Notes: generated by a model from the sequence alone, not told the origin. A DNA stretch of 64,000 bases from Gammaproteobacteria bacterium (GCA_029864095.1 JAOTUB010000003.1:1-64000); one strand, 5' to 3'; numbered from the stretch's first letter, positions 45,536 to 56,635 are shown. Translations and numbers: made by a program.

Positions 45536-46564
45536 TCAGGCTGCCCAATTCAGAATGATCTTGCCTGACTGACCCGATTCCATCAGCTCGAATGCGGGCT
45601 GGAAGTCGTCGATATCGAAGTGGTGGGTGATGATCGAGCTGATATCGAGGCCGCTCTGCAGCATGCTCGACATCTTGTACCAGGTCTCGAACATCTCGCG
45701 GCCGTAGATGCCTTTGAGTATCAGCCCTTTGAAGATGACTTCTTTCCAGTCGATGTTCATTTCATCAGGCTGTATGCCGAGAATTGCGACCTTGCCGCCA
45801 TGGTGCATCGTCCTGAGCAGGTCGCGGAACGCCTGCGGGTTCCCTGACATTTCCATGCCGACGTCGAATCCCTCCTCCATGCCGAGATCGCGCATCGTGT
45901 CGTCGATCGATTCGCGCGTGACGTTAAGCGCCCGCGACGCGCCCATCTGCATCGCAAGTCCCAGCCGATAATCGTTTACGTCGGTTATTACGACATGTCT
46001 GGCGCCGGCATAGCGGGCTATGGCGACGGCCATGATGCCAATCGGTCCGGCCCCGGTGATCAGCACGTCCTCGCCCACCAGATCAAATGACAATGCCGTA
46101 TGGGTCGCATTGCCGAGCGGGTCGAGAATCGCCGCCAAGTCGTCACCGATCGTGAGCGGAAGTTTGAAGACATTAAATGCAGGGACCGCAAGATACTCGG
46201 CAAATGCACCGGGCCGATTGACGCCCACGCCGATCGCATTCATGCAGAGATGGCGGCGCCCCGCACGGCAGTTGCGGCACATGCCGCAAGTTATGTGGCC
46301 CTCGGCTGAGACGCGGTCGCCGATTTTGAATCCCCTCACCTCGCTGCCGAATTCGACGATTTCGCCACAGAATTCATGACCGACGGCAAGCGGCACCCGT
46401 ATCGTCGCGCGCGCCCAGTCATCCCACTGAAATATGTGAATATCGGTGCCGCAGATTGCGGTACGCCGGACCTTGATCAACACGTCGTTGTGGCTCACCT
46501 GGGGCATTGCGATATCTTCCATCCAGATGCCGCGTTTTGGCTTAGCTTTTACCAATGCTTTCAT
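45536..46564 (-). CDS. tdh: L-threonine 3-dehydrogenase
   Basis: [51 protein letters not shown]; paired with kbl. Confidence 0.97.
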   Translation of the reverse strand: MKALVKAKPKRGIWMEDIAMPQVSHNDVLIKVRRTAICGTDIHIFQWDDWARATIRVPLAVGHEFCGEIVEFGSEVRGFKIGDRVSAEGHITCGMCRNCRAGRRHLCMNAIGVGVNRPGAFAEYLAVPAFNVFKLPLTIGDDLAAILDPLGNATHTALSFDLVGEDVLITGAGPIGIMAVAIARYAGARHVVITDVNDYRLGLAMQMGASRALNVTRESIDDTMRDLGMEEGFDVGMEMSGNPQAFRDLLRTMHHGGKVAILGIQPDEMNIDWKEVIFKGLILKGIYGREMFETWYKMSSMLQSGLDISSIITHHFDIDDFQPAFELMESGQSGKIILNWAA

Positions 46565-47763
46565 TAACTTATAACACCTAGTTCAAGTCCTACCTCAGTA
46601 AATGCACCGACCGCCCGGTCGAGCTGTTCGCGCGTCAGTCCGGCCGACATCTGCGTGCGAATGCGCGCCAGACCTTGCGGCACAACCGGAAACGAAAAAC
46701 CGATCACATAAATGCCGCGCTCGAGCAGTTTGTCGGCCATCGTTGTTGCGAGCTTCGCGTCGCCGAGCATGACGGGAATGATCGGGTGTTCGCCAGGTTT
46801 GAGGTCGAATCCTCGCTCGGTCATTCTGCCGCGGAAGTAGGCGGCATTCTCATGCAGGCGCTCGCGCAGCGAGCTGTCCCGATCCAGCAGATCAAGAACC
46901 GCGATTGACGTGGCGGCGATAATCGGCGCTACGGAATTCGAGAACAGGTAGGGGCGAGATCGCTGCCGCAGCCAGCCGACGATCTCCTTGCGGCCGGAGG
47001 TGAAACCACCCGACGCGCCGCCGAGCGCTTTGCCGAGCGTACCCGTGATAATGTCGACGCGGCCCATCACGCTGCGATACTCGTGGCTGCCGCGGCCCGT
47101 ATCCCCCAGAAACCCGGTTGCGTGGCAGTCGTCGATCATCGTCAGCGCATCGTGCTCGTCCGCCAGGTCACAAATCTCATTCAGGTCCGCGATCGTGCCA
47201 TCCATCGAAAAAACGCCGTCTGTCACGATCAGCTTGACGTTGGCGTTGCTGGCACGCTGCAGCTGCGCCTGCAGATCCTGCATATCGTTGTGCTGGTAGC
47301 GAAAGCGTTGCGCCTTTGACAGGCGGATGCCGTCAATGATGCTGGCATGATTCAGCGCATCGGAGATGACAGCATCCTCATCGCTCAGAATCGTCTCGAA
47401 CAGGCCGCCATTTGCGTCGAAGCACGACGGATACAAAATAGTGTCCTGTGTACCGAGGAATTCGCTAATGCGCTGCTCGAGTTCCTTGTGCAGCGTCTGC
47501 GTGCCGCAGATGAATCGTACGGACGCCATGCCGTAGCCATACTCGTCCAGCGCCTTGTGCGCCGCCGCAATAACCTCTGGATGGTTCGCCAGACCAAGAT
47601 AGTTGTTGGCACACAGGTTGATTACGTGCCGCACGCCGCCATTGCAGCGGACATCGATCGCCGCCTGCTGCGGTCCCGCGATAAGACGTTCCGTCTTGTA
47701 CAGCCCCTGGGATTTAAGTGCCTCGGTTTGTTCTGCGAGGGATTGGAGAAAGATGGTGGGCAC
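46564..47763 (-). CDS. kbl: Glycine C-acetyltransferase
   Basis: [52 protein letters not shown] start 47763. Confidence 0.96.
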   Translation of the reverse strand: MPTIFLQSLAEQTEALKSQGLYKTERLIAGPQQAAIDVRCNGGVRHVINLCANNYLGLANHPEVIAAAHKALDEYGYGMASVRFICGTQTLHKELEQRISEFLGTQDTILYPSCFDANGGLFETILSDEDAVISDALNHASIIDGIRLSKAQRFRYQHNDMQDLQAQLQRASNANVKLIVTDGVFSMDGTIADLNEICDLADEHDALTMIDDCHATGFLGDTGRGSHEYRSVMGRVDIITGTLGKALGGASGGFTSGRKEIVGWLRQRSRPYLFSNSVAPIIAATSIAVLDLLDRDSSLRERLHENAAYFRGRMTERGFDLKPGEHPIIPVMLGDAKLATTMADKLLERGIYVIGFSFPVVPQGLARIRTQMSAGLTREQLDRAVGAFTEVGLELGVIS

Positions 47764-47880
47764 AAGGCGTATCTCACAGGTGCGAAAAGGGTCCGCATTA
47801 TAGCAAGGCACCACGAGGTAGAAACCAATGTCGTGGGCCACCTTGATACCCTATAATCGCCCGCCACGGAGTTACCATAC

Positions 47881-50800
47881 GTGATTCTTCCTACCGGGCT
47901 GACGGTGCCTGTAATGCGTTTTGCGAACCAACCAGCGGCGAATCCTAACACGATCCCGCACATCAACGATCTCTATCTTGCTGAGGAAAAAGCGCTCGTT
48001 CGCCAATTGGCCGATGCCGCCGACCCGGGCGATGCCGGGCGCGAACGAATTCGGGACACGGCCGCAAAGCTGGTCGACGCTGTACGGCGAAACAAGGCGC
48101 AAGAGGGCGGCATGGACGCGTTTCTACAGCAGTACGACCTGTCCTCCGAGGAGGGCGTACTGCTGATGTGCATCGCCGAGGCATTGTTGCGAATTCCCGA
48201 CGCGGACACAGCCGACAAACTCATTGCCGACAAGATTACGTCGGCGCAGTGGCGGGACCACATCGGCGCGAGCGACTCGCTTTTTGTCAACGCCTCAACC
48301 TGGGGCCTGATGCTTACGGGCCAGCTGCTGCAACTCGATGCTGCCGCGGTCAGAAATCCGGTAAAGGTGCTCGGCAAACTTGCGAGCCGGGCAGGTGAAC
48401 CCGTCGTAAGAACAGCGATGCGGCAGGCGATGCGCATCATGGGTCACCAGTTCGTCATGGGCCGCACGATCGCCGAGGCACTGCAACGCTCGATCAAGAA
48501 AGAGAATAAGTCGTACCGCTACTCATTCGACATGCTTGGCGAAGCCGCGCTGACCGATGCGGACGCCGCTCGATATTTCGCGGCGTATCGCGACGCGATA
48601 GACAGCATCGGCGCCGGCCCACAGGGACCGGAGAGCGACATTTTTGCGACGCCGAGCATCTCGGTGAAACTCTCGGCGCTGCATCCGCGCTATTCCTATC
48701 TGCAACACGATCGTGTCATGGCCGAACTCGTGCCGCGCATTGGCGAGCTTGCTGCACATGCGAAAGCAGCGGGCATCGCTTTGACCGTCGACGCGGAAGA
48801 AGCAGAGCGCCTCGATATTTCGCTGCAGATTTTCGAGCATGTATACAGGTCTTCAGGGCTTCGCGATTACGAGGGATTCGGACTTGCCGTGCAGACCTAT
48901 CAGCGGCGTGCACGCGACGTCGTCAGTTTCCTGACGAGCTTGGCCCGTGACGTGGGCCGCCGTATTCCGGTGCGACTCGTCAAAGGCGCGTATTGGGACA
49001 CCGAGATCAAGCTCGCTCAGGAAAAGGGCCTGTTGAGTTATCCCGTGTTCACGCGCAAGGCACACACCGATGTGTCGTACCTGGCGTGCGCGCGGCAGGC
49101 TTTGTCCGCAGGCAAAGCACTGTATGCGCAATTTGCGACGCACAATGCACACACGTTGGCGAGTGTTCTTTATTACGCCGGTTCGCGCCGCGACTTCGAG
49201 TTTCAGCGACTGCACGGCATGGGGGAAGAACTCTATGCCGAGATCATCGATCCCGACAAGTATGCGCGACCTTGTCGTGTCTACGCGCCGGTCGGCAGTC
49301 ACGAAGATTTGTTGCCTTACCTGGTCCGCCGCCTGCTCGAGAATGGTGCGAACACGTCTTTTGTCAATCGAATTGTCGACGAAAGGATCGACGTCAAGGA
49401 CATCATTGCCGATCCGCTGACGACGGCACGCGACACCGGTTTTTTGCCACACCCGGCTATCGCCGCGCCGGCAAATCTGTTCGGCGTGGAGCGCCGTAAT
49501 TCGAAAGGGATCAACCTGCCGGATCCGAGCGTCCGGGCGGATTTATTGGCCAGGATGCAGGCCGCAGTGGAGAAGCCGCACACTGCGCATCCGATCGTCG
49601 CTGGCGAGGCGATGCAGGGTGGCCAAGTGCCGTCGGTCAATCCGGCGAATACGCAGCACGTCGTTGGCGTCTGTCAGCTCGCCAGTCCGGCACATGTCGA
49701 TGCCGCCCTGGACGCAGCCATCGCCGGGCACCCGGCCTGGGATCGCGTGCCGGCGCAAGATCGCGCGGTCATCCTGAATCTCGCCGCCGATTTGTTCGAA
49801 GATCACACGGCCGAGTTGCTCGCGCTGTGCGTCGCGGAAGCTGGCAAGACCGTGCCCGATGCAATCTTGGAACTTAGAGAAGCTGTCGACTTTTTGCGTT
49901 ACTACGCGGCGCAGGCGTCCGGGCTTTTTGGAGAGCCCGCCACGCTTCCAGGTCCTACAGGTGAGCGAAACACGCTGGGACTGCGTGGCCGCGGCGTGTT
50001 CGTCTGCATCAGTCCGTGGAACTTCCCGCTCGCGATTTTCACGGGCCAGATCGCTGCTGCGCTAGCGGCGGGTAACGCCGTACTTGCGAAACCCGCCGAA
50101 CAAACACCGCTGGTCGCCTTTCGCGCGGTAGAGCTGCTGCTCGAGGCCGGAGTTCCGCCGGCGGTGCTGCATTTTCTTCCGGGTGATGGTGCGGCGATCG
50201 GTGGCCGGGCGGTGGCTGACGAGCGAGTCGCCGGGGTCGCATTTACGGGCTCTACCGAGACCGCACGCCTGATCAACAAGACGTTGGCAGGTCGCGGCGG
50301 CCCGATCGCGGTCCTTATTGCGGAGACCGGCGGACAAAACACCATGTTCGTCGACAGTTCTGCGCTGCCCGAGCAGGTCGTTCTCGACAGTGTTTATTCT
50401 GCCTTCAACAGCGCCGGGCAGCGTTGCTCGGCATTGCGCTTGCTATGCCTGCAGCAAGAAATTGCGTCGCGCGTTATCGAAATGCTCGTCGGACACATGG
50501 AAGAACTTGAGATTGGCGATCCATCATTGCTGTCGACCGACGTCGGCCCCGCCATCGATGAAGATGCGCGCGCCTTGCTCGACGCCCACGTCACGAAGAT
50601 GCAGGATACGGCCAAAGTCATTCATCACTGCACGTTGCCGGAAGAGACATCCCAAGGAACGTTTTTTGCGCCAACGCTGATCGAGATCGATAGTGTCGAT
50701 CAGTTGCAGCGCGAAGTTTTCGGCCCCGTCCTGCATGTTCTTCGATATCGCGGCAAGGAGCATGAGGCTATGATCGATGCGGTTAACGCGACGGGCTATG

Positions 50801-51066
50801 GACTGACTATGGGCCTGCACAGTCGTATTGACTCGAGGGCCCGCGATATCGCCGCGCGTTCGGCCGCAGGCAATATCTACATTAATCGCAACATGATCGG
50901 GGCCGTCGTCGGCGTGCAGCCATTCGGTGGTCGCGGTCTGTCGGGTACGGGCCCGAAAGCCGGCGGACCGCATTATCTGCCGCGATTCGGCACGGAGTTC
51001 ACGGTCAGTAACAATATTTCGGCGGTTGGCGGCAATGCCAGCCTGCTATCGCTCGAGTCGGACTGA
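47881..51066 (+). CDS. putA: Bifunctional proline dehydrogenase / L-glutamate gamma-semialdehyde dehydrogenase, no N-terminal RHH domain
   Basis: PRODH (RLVKGAYWDTEIK) and P5CDH (ISPWNFPLAIFTGQI, AETGGQNTMFVD, SAGQRCSALRL) domains. Confidence 0.96.
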   Translation: MILPTGLTVPVMRFANQPAANPNTIPHINDLYLAEEKALVRQLADAADPGDAGRERIRDTAAKLVDAVRRNKAQEGGMDAFLQQYDLSSEEGVLLMCIAEALLRIPDADTADKLIADKITSAQWRDHIGASDSLFVNASTWGLMLTGQLLQLDAAAVRNPVKVLGKLASRAGEPVVRTAMRQAMRIMGHQFVMGRTIAEALQRSIKKENKSYRYSFDMLGEAALTDADAARYFAAYRDAIDSIGAGPQGPESDIFATPSISVKLSALHPRYSYLQHDRVMAELVPRIGELAAHAKAAGIALTVDAEEAERLDISLQIFEHVYRSSGLRDYEGFGLAVQTYQRRARDVVSFLTSLARDVGRRIPVRLVKGAYWDTEIKLAQEKGLLSYPVFTRKAHTDVSYLACARQALSAGKALYAQFATHNAHTLASVLYYAGSRRDFEFQRLHGMGEELYAEIIDPDKYARPCRVYAPVGSHEDLLPYLVRRLLENGANTSFVNRIVDERIDVKDIIADPLTTARDTGFLPHPAIAAPANLFGVERRNSKGINLPDPSVRADLLARMQAAVEKPHTAHPIVAGEAMQGGQVPSVNPANTQHVVGVCQLASPAHVDAALDAAIAGHPAWDRVPAQDRAVILNLAADLFEDHTAELLALCVAEAGKTVPDAILELREAVDFLRYYAAQASGLFGEPATLPGPTGERNTLGLRGRGVFVCISPWNFPLAIFTGQIAAALAAGNAVLAKPAEQTPLVAFRAVELLLEAGVPPAVLHFLPGDGAAIGGRAVADERVAGVAFTGSTETARLINKTLAGRGGPIAVLIAETGGQNTMFVDSSALPEQVVLDSVYSAFNSAGQRCSALRLLCLQQEIASRVIEMLVGHMEELEIGDPSLLSTDVGPAIDEDARALLDAHVTKMQDTAKVIHHCTLPEETSQGTFFAPTLIEIDSVDQLQREVFGPVLHVLRYRGKEHEAMIDAVNATGYGLTMGLHSRIDSRARDIAARSAAGNIYINRNMIGAVVGVQPFGGRGLSGTGPKAGGPHYLPRFGTEFTVSNNISAVGGNASLLSLESD

Positions 51067-51068
51067 TC

Positions 51069-52427
51069 ATGGCCGTCATCAGTATTTTCGACATTTTCAA
51101 GATCGGTATCGGGCCGTCCAGTTCGCACACGGTTGGACCGATGCAAGCGGCACGAGCCTTTGCGCTGCAGCTCGAGCCCGTTAAGGACCAGGTCCGGAAG
51201 ATCGAGGTAACGCTGTACGGGTCGCTGGCCTACACGGGCAAAGGTCACGGAACCGATTCCGCTGTCGTGCTCGGTCTAATGGGCCTGCAACCCGCAACGA
51301 TCGATCCGGATGCGGTCGAGACGTTGCTTCGAGCCGTGCACAAGAACAAGACGCTAAGCGTGTCGGGTATTGGCGAAATTTCTTTCGACCCGGAATCTGA
51401 CTTGCGATTCGAGCTGGGCGAGGAACTCCCACGGCACACGAACGGTATGCGTTTCATCGCGCGCTCGGAGTCGGGCAGCGTGCTTGCAGACGAAAAGTAC
51501 TACTCGCTCGGCGGCGGCTTTATCGCACGCAACGACGAACCTGAGCCACGTGCGCAGGAAGGTGAGCCGCCACATCCTTTCGACACGGCCAAGTCCTTGC
51601 TGCAGGTAGCGGCAGACAAAGATCTGTCGATTGCCGAGCTTATTTATCAAAACGAACGGCACTGGCGCGATGCGGATGAAATCGAACGGCGCATGGTGGC
51701 TATCTGGGATGCGATGCGCTCGTGCATCGAGCGCGGGCTTAGTACTGACGGGGTGCTGCCCGGGAGTATGTCTGTTCTCAGGCGCGCGCCGAAGATTCGG
51801 CGTGACCTGTCGGCGCGCGCCGAGCCGAGCGCGCTGGATACGATGGACTGGGTCAATGCCTTCGCAATCGCCGTCAACGAAGAGAATGCTGCTGGTGGCC
51901 GCGTCGTAACGTCCCCGACCAACGGCGCGGCCGGCATAATTCCGGCCGTTATGATGTACTACATGCGTTTCGTTCCGGAAGCATCGTTTGAAGGCATTCG
52001 CACGTTTCTGTTGACCGCTGGCGCGATCGGCATTCTATACAAAATCAACGCCTCAATCTCGGGCGCCGAGATGGGTTGCCAGGGCGAGGTCGGCGTTGCG
52101 TGCTCGATGGCGGCCGGTGGCCTTGCCGCTGCGTTCGGCGGTTCGAACGATCACATCGAGGAAGCCGCCGAGATCGGTATGGAACACAATCTTGGTCTGA
52201 CGTGCGACCCGATTGGCGGGCTCGTCCAAATACCGTGCATTGAGAGAAACGCGATGGGCGCGGTCAAGGCGATCAATGCGGCCAGGCTGGCGATGCACGG
52301 TGATGGCACGCATAAAGTGACGCTGGACCAGGTGATCGAGACCATGCGCCAGACCGGCCTCGATATGTCGTCGCGCTACAAAGAGACGTCGACAGGGGGC
52401 CTCGCAGTCAACGTGCCGGAATGTTGA
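51069..52427 (+). CDS. sdaA: L-serine ammonia-lyase
   Basis: [59 protein letters not shown]. Confidence 0.96.
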   Translation: MAVISIFDIFKIGIGPSSSHTVGPMQAARAFALQLEPVKDQVRKIEVTLYGSLAYTGKGHGTDSAVVLGLMGLQPATIDPDAVETLLRAVHKNKTLSVSGIGEISFDPESDLRFELGEELPRHTNGMRFIARSESGSVLADEKYYSLGGGFIARNDEPEPRAQEGEPPHPFDTAKSLLQVAADKDLSIAELIYQNERHWRDADEIERRMVAIWDAMRSCIERGLSTDGVLPGSMSVLRRAPKIRRDLSARAEPSALDTMDWVNAFAIAVNEENAAGGRVVTSPTNGAAGIIPAVMMYYMRFVPEASFEGIRTFLLTAGAIGILYKINASISGAEMGCQGEVGVACSMAAGGLAAAFGGSNDHIEEAAEIGMEHNLGLTCDPIGGLVQIPCIERNAMGAVKAINAARLAMHGDGTHKVTLDQVIETMRQTGLDMSSRYKETSTGGLAVNVPEC

Positions 52428-52433
52428 GGCAGT

Positions 52434-53603
52434 CTACGGCCGATTGCGGCCCAGTCGATCGTGCGCCTCGACCCATTCTTCTGATGCGATTGCGCCGCCA
52501 AGCGACAGCTCACCGCAGAGAACGGTTGCCGCGACAATTTCGGCTAATTTCGACACATTGCCGGGGCCATAACAGCCGAGCAATTCGAGGCACTCGCGCT
52601 GCGTGGTGAGCCCGGTGCCGCCCCCATACGTTGCGACAATCAGTGACGGGATCGTGATTGAATAGTAATAGTCACCGTCTGGCATGAGTTCCGCATAGAC
52701 GGCGGCGGCCGACGATTCTACGACATTGGCGACATCCTGGCCGGTCGCGATAAACATCGCGGTAATCGCGTTCGGTGAATGGGCGCCATTGTTGTTGACA
52801 CCTGACAGCATGCTGGCCAGGTTGATGATTTGCCGGCCCCGATAATACTTCTGTACATCGCTGCGCATGATCTGCTGCATCAGTTTACCCGGAATGACTG
52901 CCTCCGCCGTAACGTGCTTGCCGCGAGTGTGCAGCAGGTTAATCTGCGACGCCTTTTTGTCCGTCGCGAAATTCGATTCGAGGTAGTAGTGCCGGACCTT
53001 CGGATGGACGTCACGGATCCAGTCGCAGGCGACTTTAGTGGCTTTGCTGACCATGTTCATGCCAGCGGCATCTCCGGTGGTAAAATTGAAACGCAGGAAC
53101 AGGAAACGGCTGGCAGCATACTGCTCGATATTGATCAGCTTACCGAATCGGGTCGAGGATTCCGCGTGCTCTTTGATCGCGTCGAAGTTTCCAGTGATCC
53201 ACTTGCCGAATTCACGCGCCTCACGCGCGTCATCGAAAACAAACACCGGCGCGCGTTGCATCGCATCGTCACTAACCGTCGTGGCGACACCGCCGGCTGC
53301 ATAAAGCAACTTCATGCCGCGGTTATAACTTGCCACGAGTGTGCCCTCGGACGTCGCAAGTGGTACATAAAACTCGCCCTTGGCGTGTTCGCCGTTGATC
53401 AGTAATGGGCCGGCCACGCCGAGTGGAACTTGTGCAACGCCGATAAAGTTCTCAATATTTCCGGGCAACATGGAAATGTCGATCGAATAGCGACTGACGT
53501 TATCGAGAACGGCGCCGGTCTGTTCCTTCAGGAAGTCCCGGCGCGTTGCGGCCATCGCGTCAGTGTAGTCGTTGGTCTTGGAACGGGGAACGGATCGGGA
53601 CAT
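52434..53603 (-). CDS. Hydroxymethylglutaryl-CoA reductase (class I-like)
   Basis: ENFIGVAQVPLGVAGPLLING, GMNMVSKAT, FATDKKASQ, GKHVTAEAVIPGKL, ATGQDVANVVES, IVATYGGGTGLTTQ, C-terminal VEAHDRLGRNR; start MSRSVPRS at 53603. Confidence 0.9.
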   Translation of the reverse strand: MSRSVPRSKTNDYTDAMAATRRDFLKEQTGAVLDNVSRYSIDISMLPGNIENFIGVAQVPLGVAGPLLINGEHAKGEFYVPLATSEGTLVASYNRGMKLLYAAGGVATTVSDDAMQRAPVFVFDDAREAREFGKWITGNFDAIKEHAESSTRFGKLINIEQYAASRFLFLRFNFTTGDAAGMNMVSKATKVACDWIRDVHPKVRHYYLESNFATDKKASQINLLHTRGKHVTAEAVIPGKLMQQIMRSDVQKYYRGRQIINLASMLSGVNNNGAHSPNAITAMFIATGQDVANVVESSAAAVYAELMPDGDYYYSITIPSLIVATYGGGTGLTTQRECLELLGCYGPGNVSKLAEIVAATVLCGELSLGGAIASEEWVEAHDRLGRNRP

Positions 53604-53616
53604 TTGAGAACTCCTG

Positions 53617-55032
53617 TCATCGTTGAGCTGGTTTTTTCTTTGCCTGTGGCCGTTTTTGCTCGGGCACAAGCCCCATCGCAGTTTCGAGTTCATCGAGTGC
53701 CAAGCGCAGATTCGCTGCAATAGGTTCGAGATCCGGGATCGCGCTGTGGCCAGCGACGATGCCGGCGTGCAAAGTGTCTTTGTAAGTATATATTGTGATG
53801 TTCAATGCGAGCCCTGGCGCGATCGTCGAAATGGGGTACAGCGCCAGGAGCGGCGCACCGCAAAGATAGAGCTGCTTTTTCGGGCCGATTAGGTTCGATA
53901 TCACGACATTACCAAGCGGCGGCATGATGCTGCTCGCGCCGATGCTCTCAGCAAGCTGCGCAACGCTCTGCATCAACACGGTATAGGCTTCCGCAGTCTC
54001 CGGCGTCATCGCAGAAAATTCGTGTTTCACATCGGTGGCGTGGGCATGAATTTCCTGAAGTCGACGCACAGGATTGGATTCTTTCGATCCAAGTTCAAGA
54101 ATCGCGATCGTTATCTGGTTGCCCTGTTCGACGTCGGGGCGTCTAAGCGAAACCGGCATCTGTGCTACGAGAGGCGCATCCGGTGCGCCTCCATGATCGT
54201 CCAAGTAGCGAGTCAGTGCCCGGTCGCAGAGCTCGAGCAAAACGTCGTTCACGGTCACGGCGGCGTGCCGCGCAATGCTTTGGACGCGATCGAGTGGCAG
54301 ATCAACGACGGCGATGCTCCGCCTGCGGGTCAGCGGGGTGTTGAACGCCGTGCGGGGCGCCGTAAATGGCACCGGCAGCTCGTCGCCGCCCAGATGCAGC
54401 ATTCGCAAACCGTGTTTCAGGCCGAGTTTCGCCAGTGCAGGTAACACCAGAGCGGCCCTGCCGGCGCTCTTTGCCGTACCAAACAGGTCGCTCATCAGGT
54501 GCTCGCGAACCTTGTGATGCTCAGCACGGTCGACTCCCCAGAACGTGCCAATTCCGCGCTTGCTGCGCTTCTCACTGAGCGCACTCATAGTGCGCTGCGA
54601 GAGGCTGATGCCATCCATGTACGCGTGATGGACCTTGAAATAGATCGCGAAACGGCGCTCCTCGACATGCTCGAAAATGTACAGCTGCCATAAGGGACCA
54701 GATCGGTCGAGGCCGTCGGCATGCAATACCTCAATTCGCTCGAGCAACGCCGCCATGGTGTGTGGTTTCGGCACCGATTCGTGAATAATGTGGTCGTCGA
54801 GACTAAGGTCAGTATCCTCAATCCACTGCGGCATGCCGGTCATCTGCGACTTGAGCTTCTGATTGAACGGGGAGTTCGGCTTGACGTCTTTTATTTTCTG
54901 CACAAGCCGGGCGACGAAATCGTCGGTCGCACGCTGCGGCAGTTCGAAGATTTGTAGTCCTGCCACATGCTTGGGGCTGGCTTCGCTCTCAAACGCGAGA
55001 AACGCATAGTCAAGAATAGGAACGTCGGTCAT
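53617..55032 (-). CDS. Wax ester synthase / diacylglycerol acyltransferase (WS/DGAT) family protein
   Basis: HHxxxDG motif in KVHHAYMDGIS; DYAFLAFESEASPKHVAGLQIFELP N-terminus. Confidence 0.92.
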   Translation of the reverse strand: MTDVPILDYAFLAFESEASPKHVAGLQIFELPQRATDDFVARLVQKIKDVKPNSPFNQKLKSQMTGMPQWIEDTDLSLDDHIIHESVPKPHTMAALLERIEVLHADGLDRSGPLWQLYIFEHVEERRFAIYFKVHHAYMDGISLSQRTMSALSEKRSKRGIGTFWGVDRAEHHKVREHLMSDLFGTAKSAGRAALVLPALAKLGLKHGLRMLHLGGDELPVPFTAPRTAFNTPLTRRRSIAVVDLPLDRVQSIARHAAVTVNDVLLELCDRALTRYLDDHGGAPDAPLVAQMPVSLRRPDVEQGNQITIAILELGSKESNPVRRLQEIHAHATDVKHEFSAMTPETAEAYTVLMQSVAQLAESIGASSIMPPLGNVVISNLIGPKKQLYLCGAPLLALYPISTIAPGLALNITIYTYKDTLHAGIVAGHSAIPDLEPIAANLRLALDELETAMGLVPEQKRPQAKKKPAQR

Positions 55033-55237
55033 GGCCTCGCACCGCCACAATTTCCACGCGGCATGAGTTCTCCGGATAATCGGACAAACTATACGCTACG
55101 GCAAAGACTGGACGGCGCGCATCGTGTGCCACCGGGAATTGCTAAGTAATTATCCCAATTGACAAAAAATTGCCAACCGGCACGCACGATTCCTCGCCAC
55201 CGATCGATCATTTCAGCACCGCCAGAGCTAGGTTAGA

Positions 55238-55268
55238 GGTGTCCGCTGTAGACGCCAAAGCAGACATT
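55238..55268. repeat. Imperfect-palindrome repeat (GTCCGCT...AGCAGAC type)
   Basis: GTGTCCGCTgtagacgccaaAGCAGACATT. Confidence 0.4.
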
Positions 55269-55340
55269 GACGACGAAGGACACCGACCGCAACCCGCTCC
55301 CGGTGGAGATCATCCATCCGATGGATCTATTCCTTACCTA

Positions 55341-55757
55341 TCAGCTTGCAGCCGCGATAGCCGCCTGTACCTGTTCCTCGGTACCGTCAACTGCCTGATT
55401 GATGCAGCGGCTAATCTCGCGATTGTCCGATCGGTCAAACGGGAACATTTCAGAGAGCTGTTGGCAGGAGTCTTTCGCGGTGGTCTCAATGCGTGTTTTG
55501 AGCTCGGTTACATCCGCGTACTTGCTAAGATCAAGATCGGCATAGCTTACGCGCCGCCTGAGTTCGATGACTTCGATCTTGGCGCCGATGTTGGTTTGCC
55601 CGGCTTGACGGCGCACCATTGGCGCTTCAACCACGATCTTCTCAATATCTTCGGCGGCCTGCTGAGCAATGGCCGGATCGGTTTTGATGACAAGCCCGGT
55701 CGCCGCGAGAGCTAGCAAGCCCGCTGATACAAACGAAAATGTCAGTCTTGGATTCAC
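55341..55757 (-). CDS. UrcA family protein
   Basis: Signal peptide; RRVSYADLDLSKYADVTELKTRIETTAKDSCQQL; GTG start 55757 preceded by AAGGAG. Confidence 0.8.
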   Translation of the reverse strand: MNPRLTFSFVSAGLLALAATGLVIKTDPAIAQQAAEDIEKIVVEAPMVRRQAGQTNIGAKIEVIELRRRVSYADLDLSKYADVTELKTRIETTAKDSCQQLSEMFPFDRSDNREISRCINQAVDGTEEQVQAAIAAAS

Positions 55758-55893
55758 ATTTGGCTCCTTTATGCGCAAAGCACCCATATCTAATATATTG
55801 GGACAAATTGTGAGTCCACCACTCGGAAGGACTACTTATTGCGGGGACGCGGCAGCGCCCATCGCGTCACGAACAACGTGCATTTCGACAGCC

Positions 55894-55922
55894 ATTGTCC
55901 GCTCCTGGCCATTAGCAGACGC
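55894..55922. repeat. Imperfect-palindrome repeat (GTCCGCT...AGCAGAC type)
   Basis: ATTGTCCGCTcctggccattAGCAGACGC, matching arms of the 55238 element. Confidence 0.4.
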
Positions 55923-55970
55923 CTAAATCAGGCCGTTTCGGTCAATCTGAACATCCGCACCTGGGCTAAA

Positions 55971-55996
55971 GGTCCGCGGGTGACCCGCAGCGGTCA
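55971..55996. repeat. GCGGGTgACCCGC palindrome inside a GGTCCGC...GCAGCGGTC element
   Basis: GGTCCGCGGGTGACCCGCAGCGGTCA. Confidence 0.35.
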
Positions 55997-56055
55997 TTGC
56001 CTGCTACGTGTATCCCCGAATTGACGGATAGCCGCTATAAGGGAAAAATAGGTAC

Positions 56056-56364
56056 ATGAAGGCAGTCATGTTGTTCACGGGAAGCGGTCCAGTCGTCATT
56101 CTCACGTCGCACGATTCCGTGACCGCCCCCGCATTGCTTGGGAAACTGAAAGCGAAGGGTATCGAACGTTTTTTTGCCTATGATTTGCCGCTGGACATCG
56201 CGAAAGAGCGTTATGGTGGCCACTTTCAAATGGTCCTCAACGATTTGCACGAAACCGACGATCTTCGCGTCCTCGACTACAATGGAGAACGCGCGTTCGC
56301 GCTGTTCCGACTAGATGAACTGGGCACTCCGATCATCTACGATCCGAGTTCTGAAGTTATTTGA
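56056..56364 (+). CDS. Conserved hypothetical small protein
   Basis: 102 aa ORF MKAVMLFTGSGPVVILTSHDSVTAPALLGKLKAKGIERFFAYDLPLD. Confidence 0.55.
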   Translation: MKAVMLFTGSGPVVILTSHDSVTAPALLGKLKAKGIERFFAYDLPLDIAKERYGGHFQMVLNDLHETDDLRVLDYNGERAFALFRLDELGTPIIYDPSSEVI

Positions 56365-56424
56365 TTAAGGCAACTGCGTCGTTCACGTTCACCACTCGGT
56401 AGGCCGTGCCCGACAACGACAAAC

Positions 56425-56556
56425 TCGGAGCGACTCTATTTCACCGAGCTTGATCGGCAGCGAAAATATCGGGACAACCTTGTGAGAGCCCTGAAGCCAG
56501 GCGGCTACATGATCATCGGTACTTTTGGTACAGAAGCGCCGCTCAAGTGCCAATGA
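56425..56556 (+). pseudogene. Remnant of class I SAM-dependent methyltransferase
   Basis: Frame reads SERLYFTELDRQRKYRDNLVRALKPGGYMIIGTFGTEAPLKCQ*; methyltransferase core without N-terminus. Confidence 0.6.
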
Positions 56557-56635
56557 TTGGCCTGAGGTTTCGATGATTGTCTGTGCCCGAAGACCGGTCA
56601 CCGACCGGGTTGTCCCGGTTAGCGAAAGCGTGCTG

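Noticed and set aside
55170-55715. 181 aa plus-strand ORF over urcA
   Set aside because: Mostly antisense to the UrcA gene, which has a signal peptide, family motif and SD sequence.
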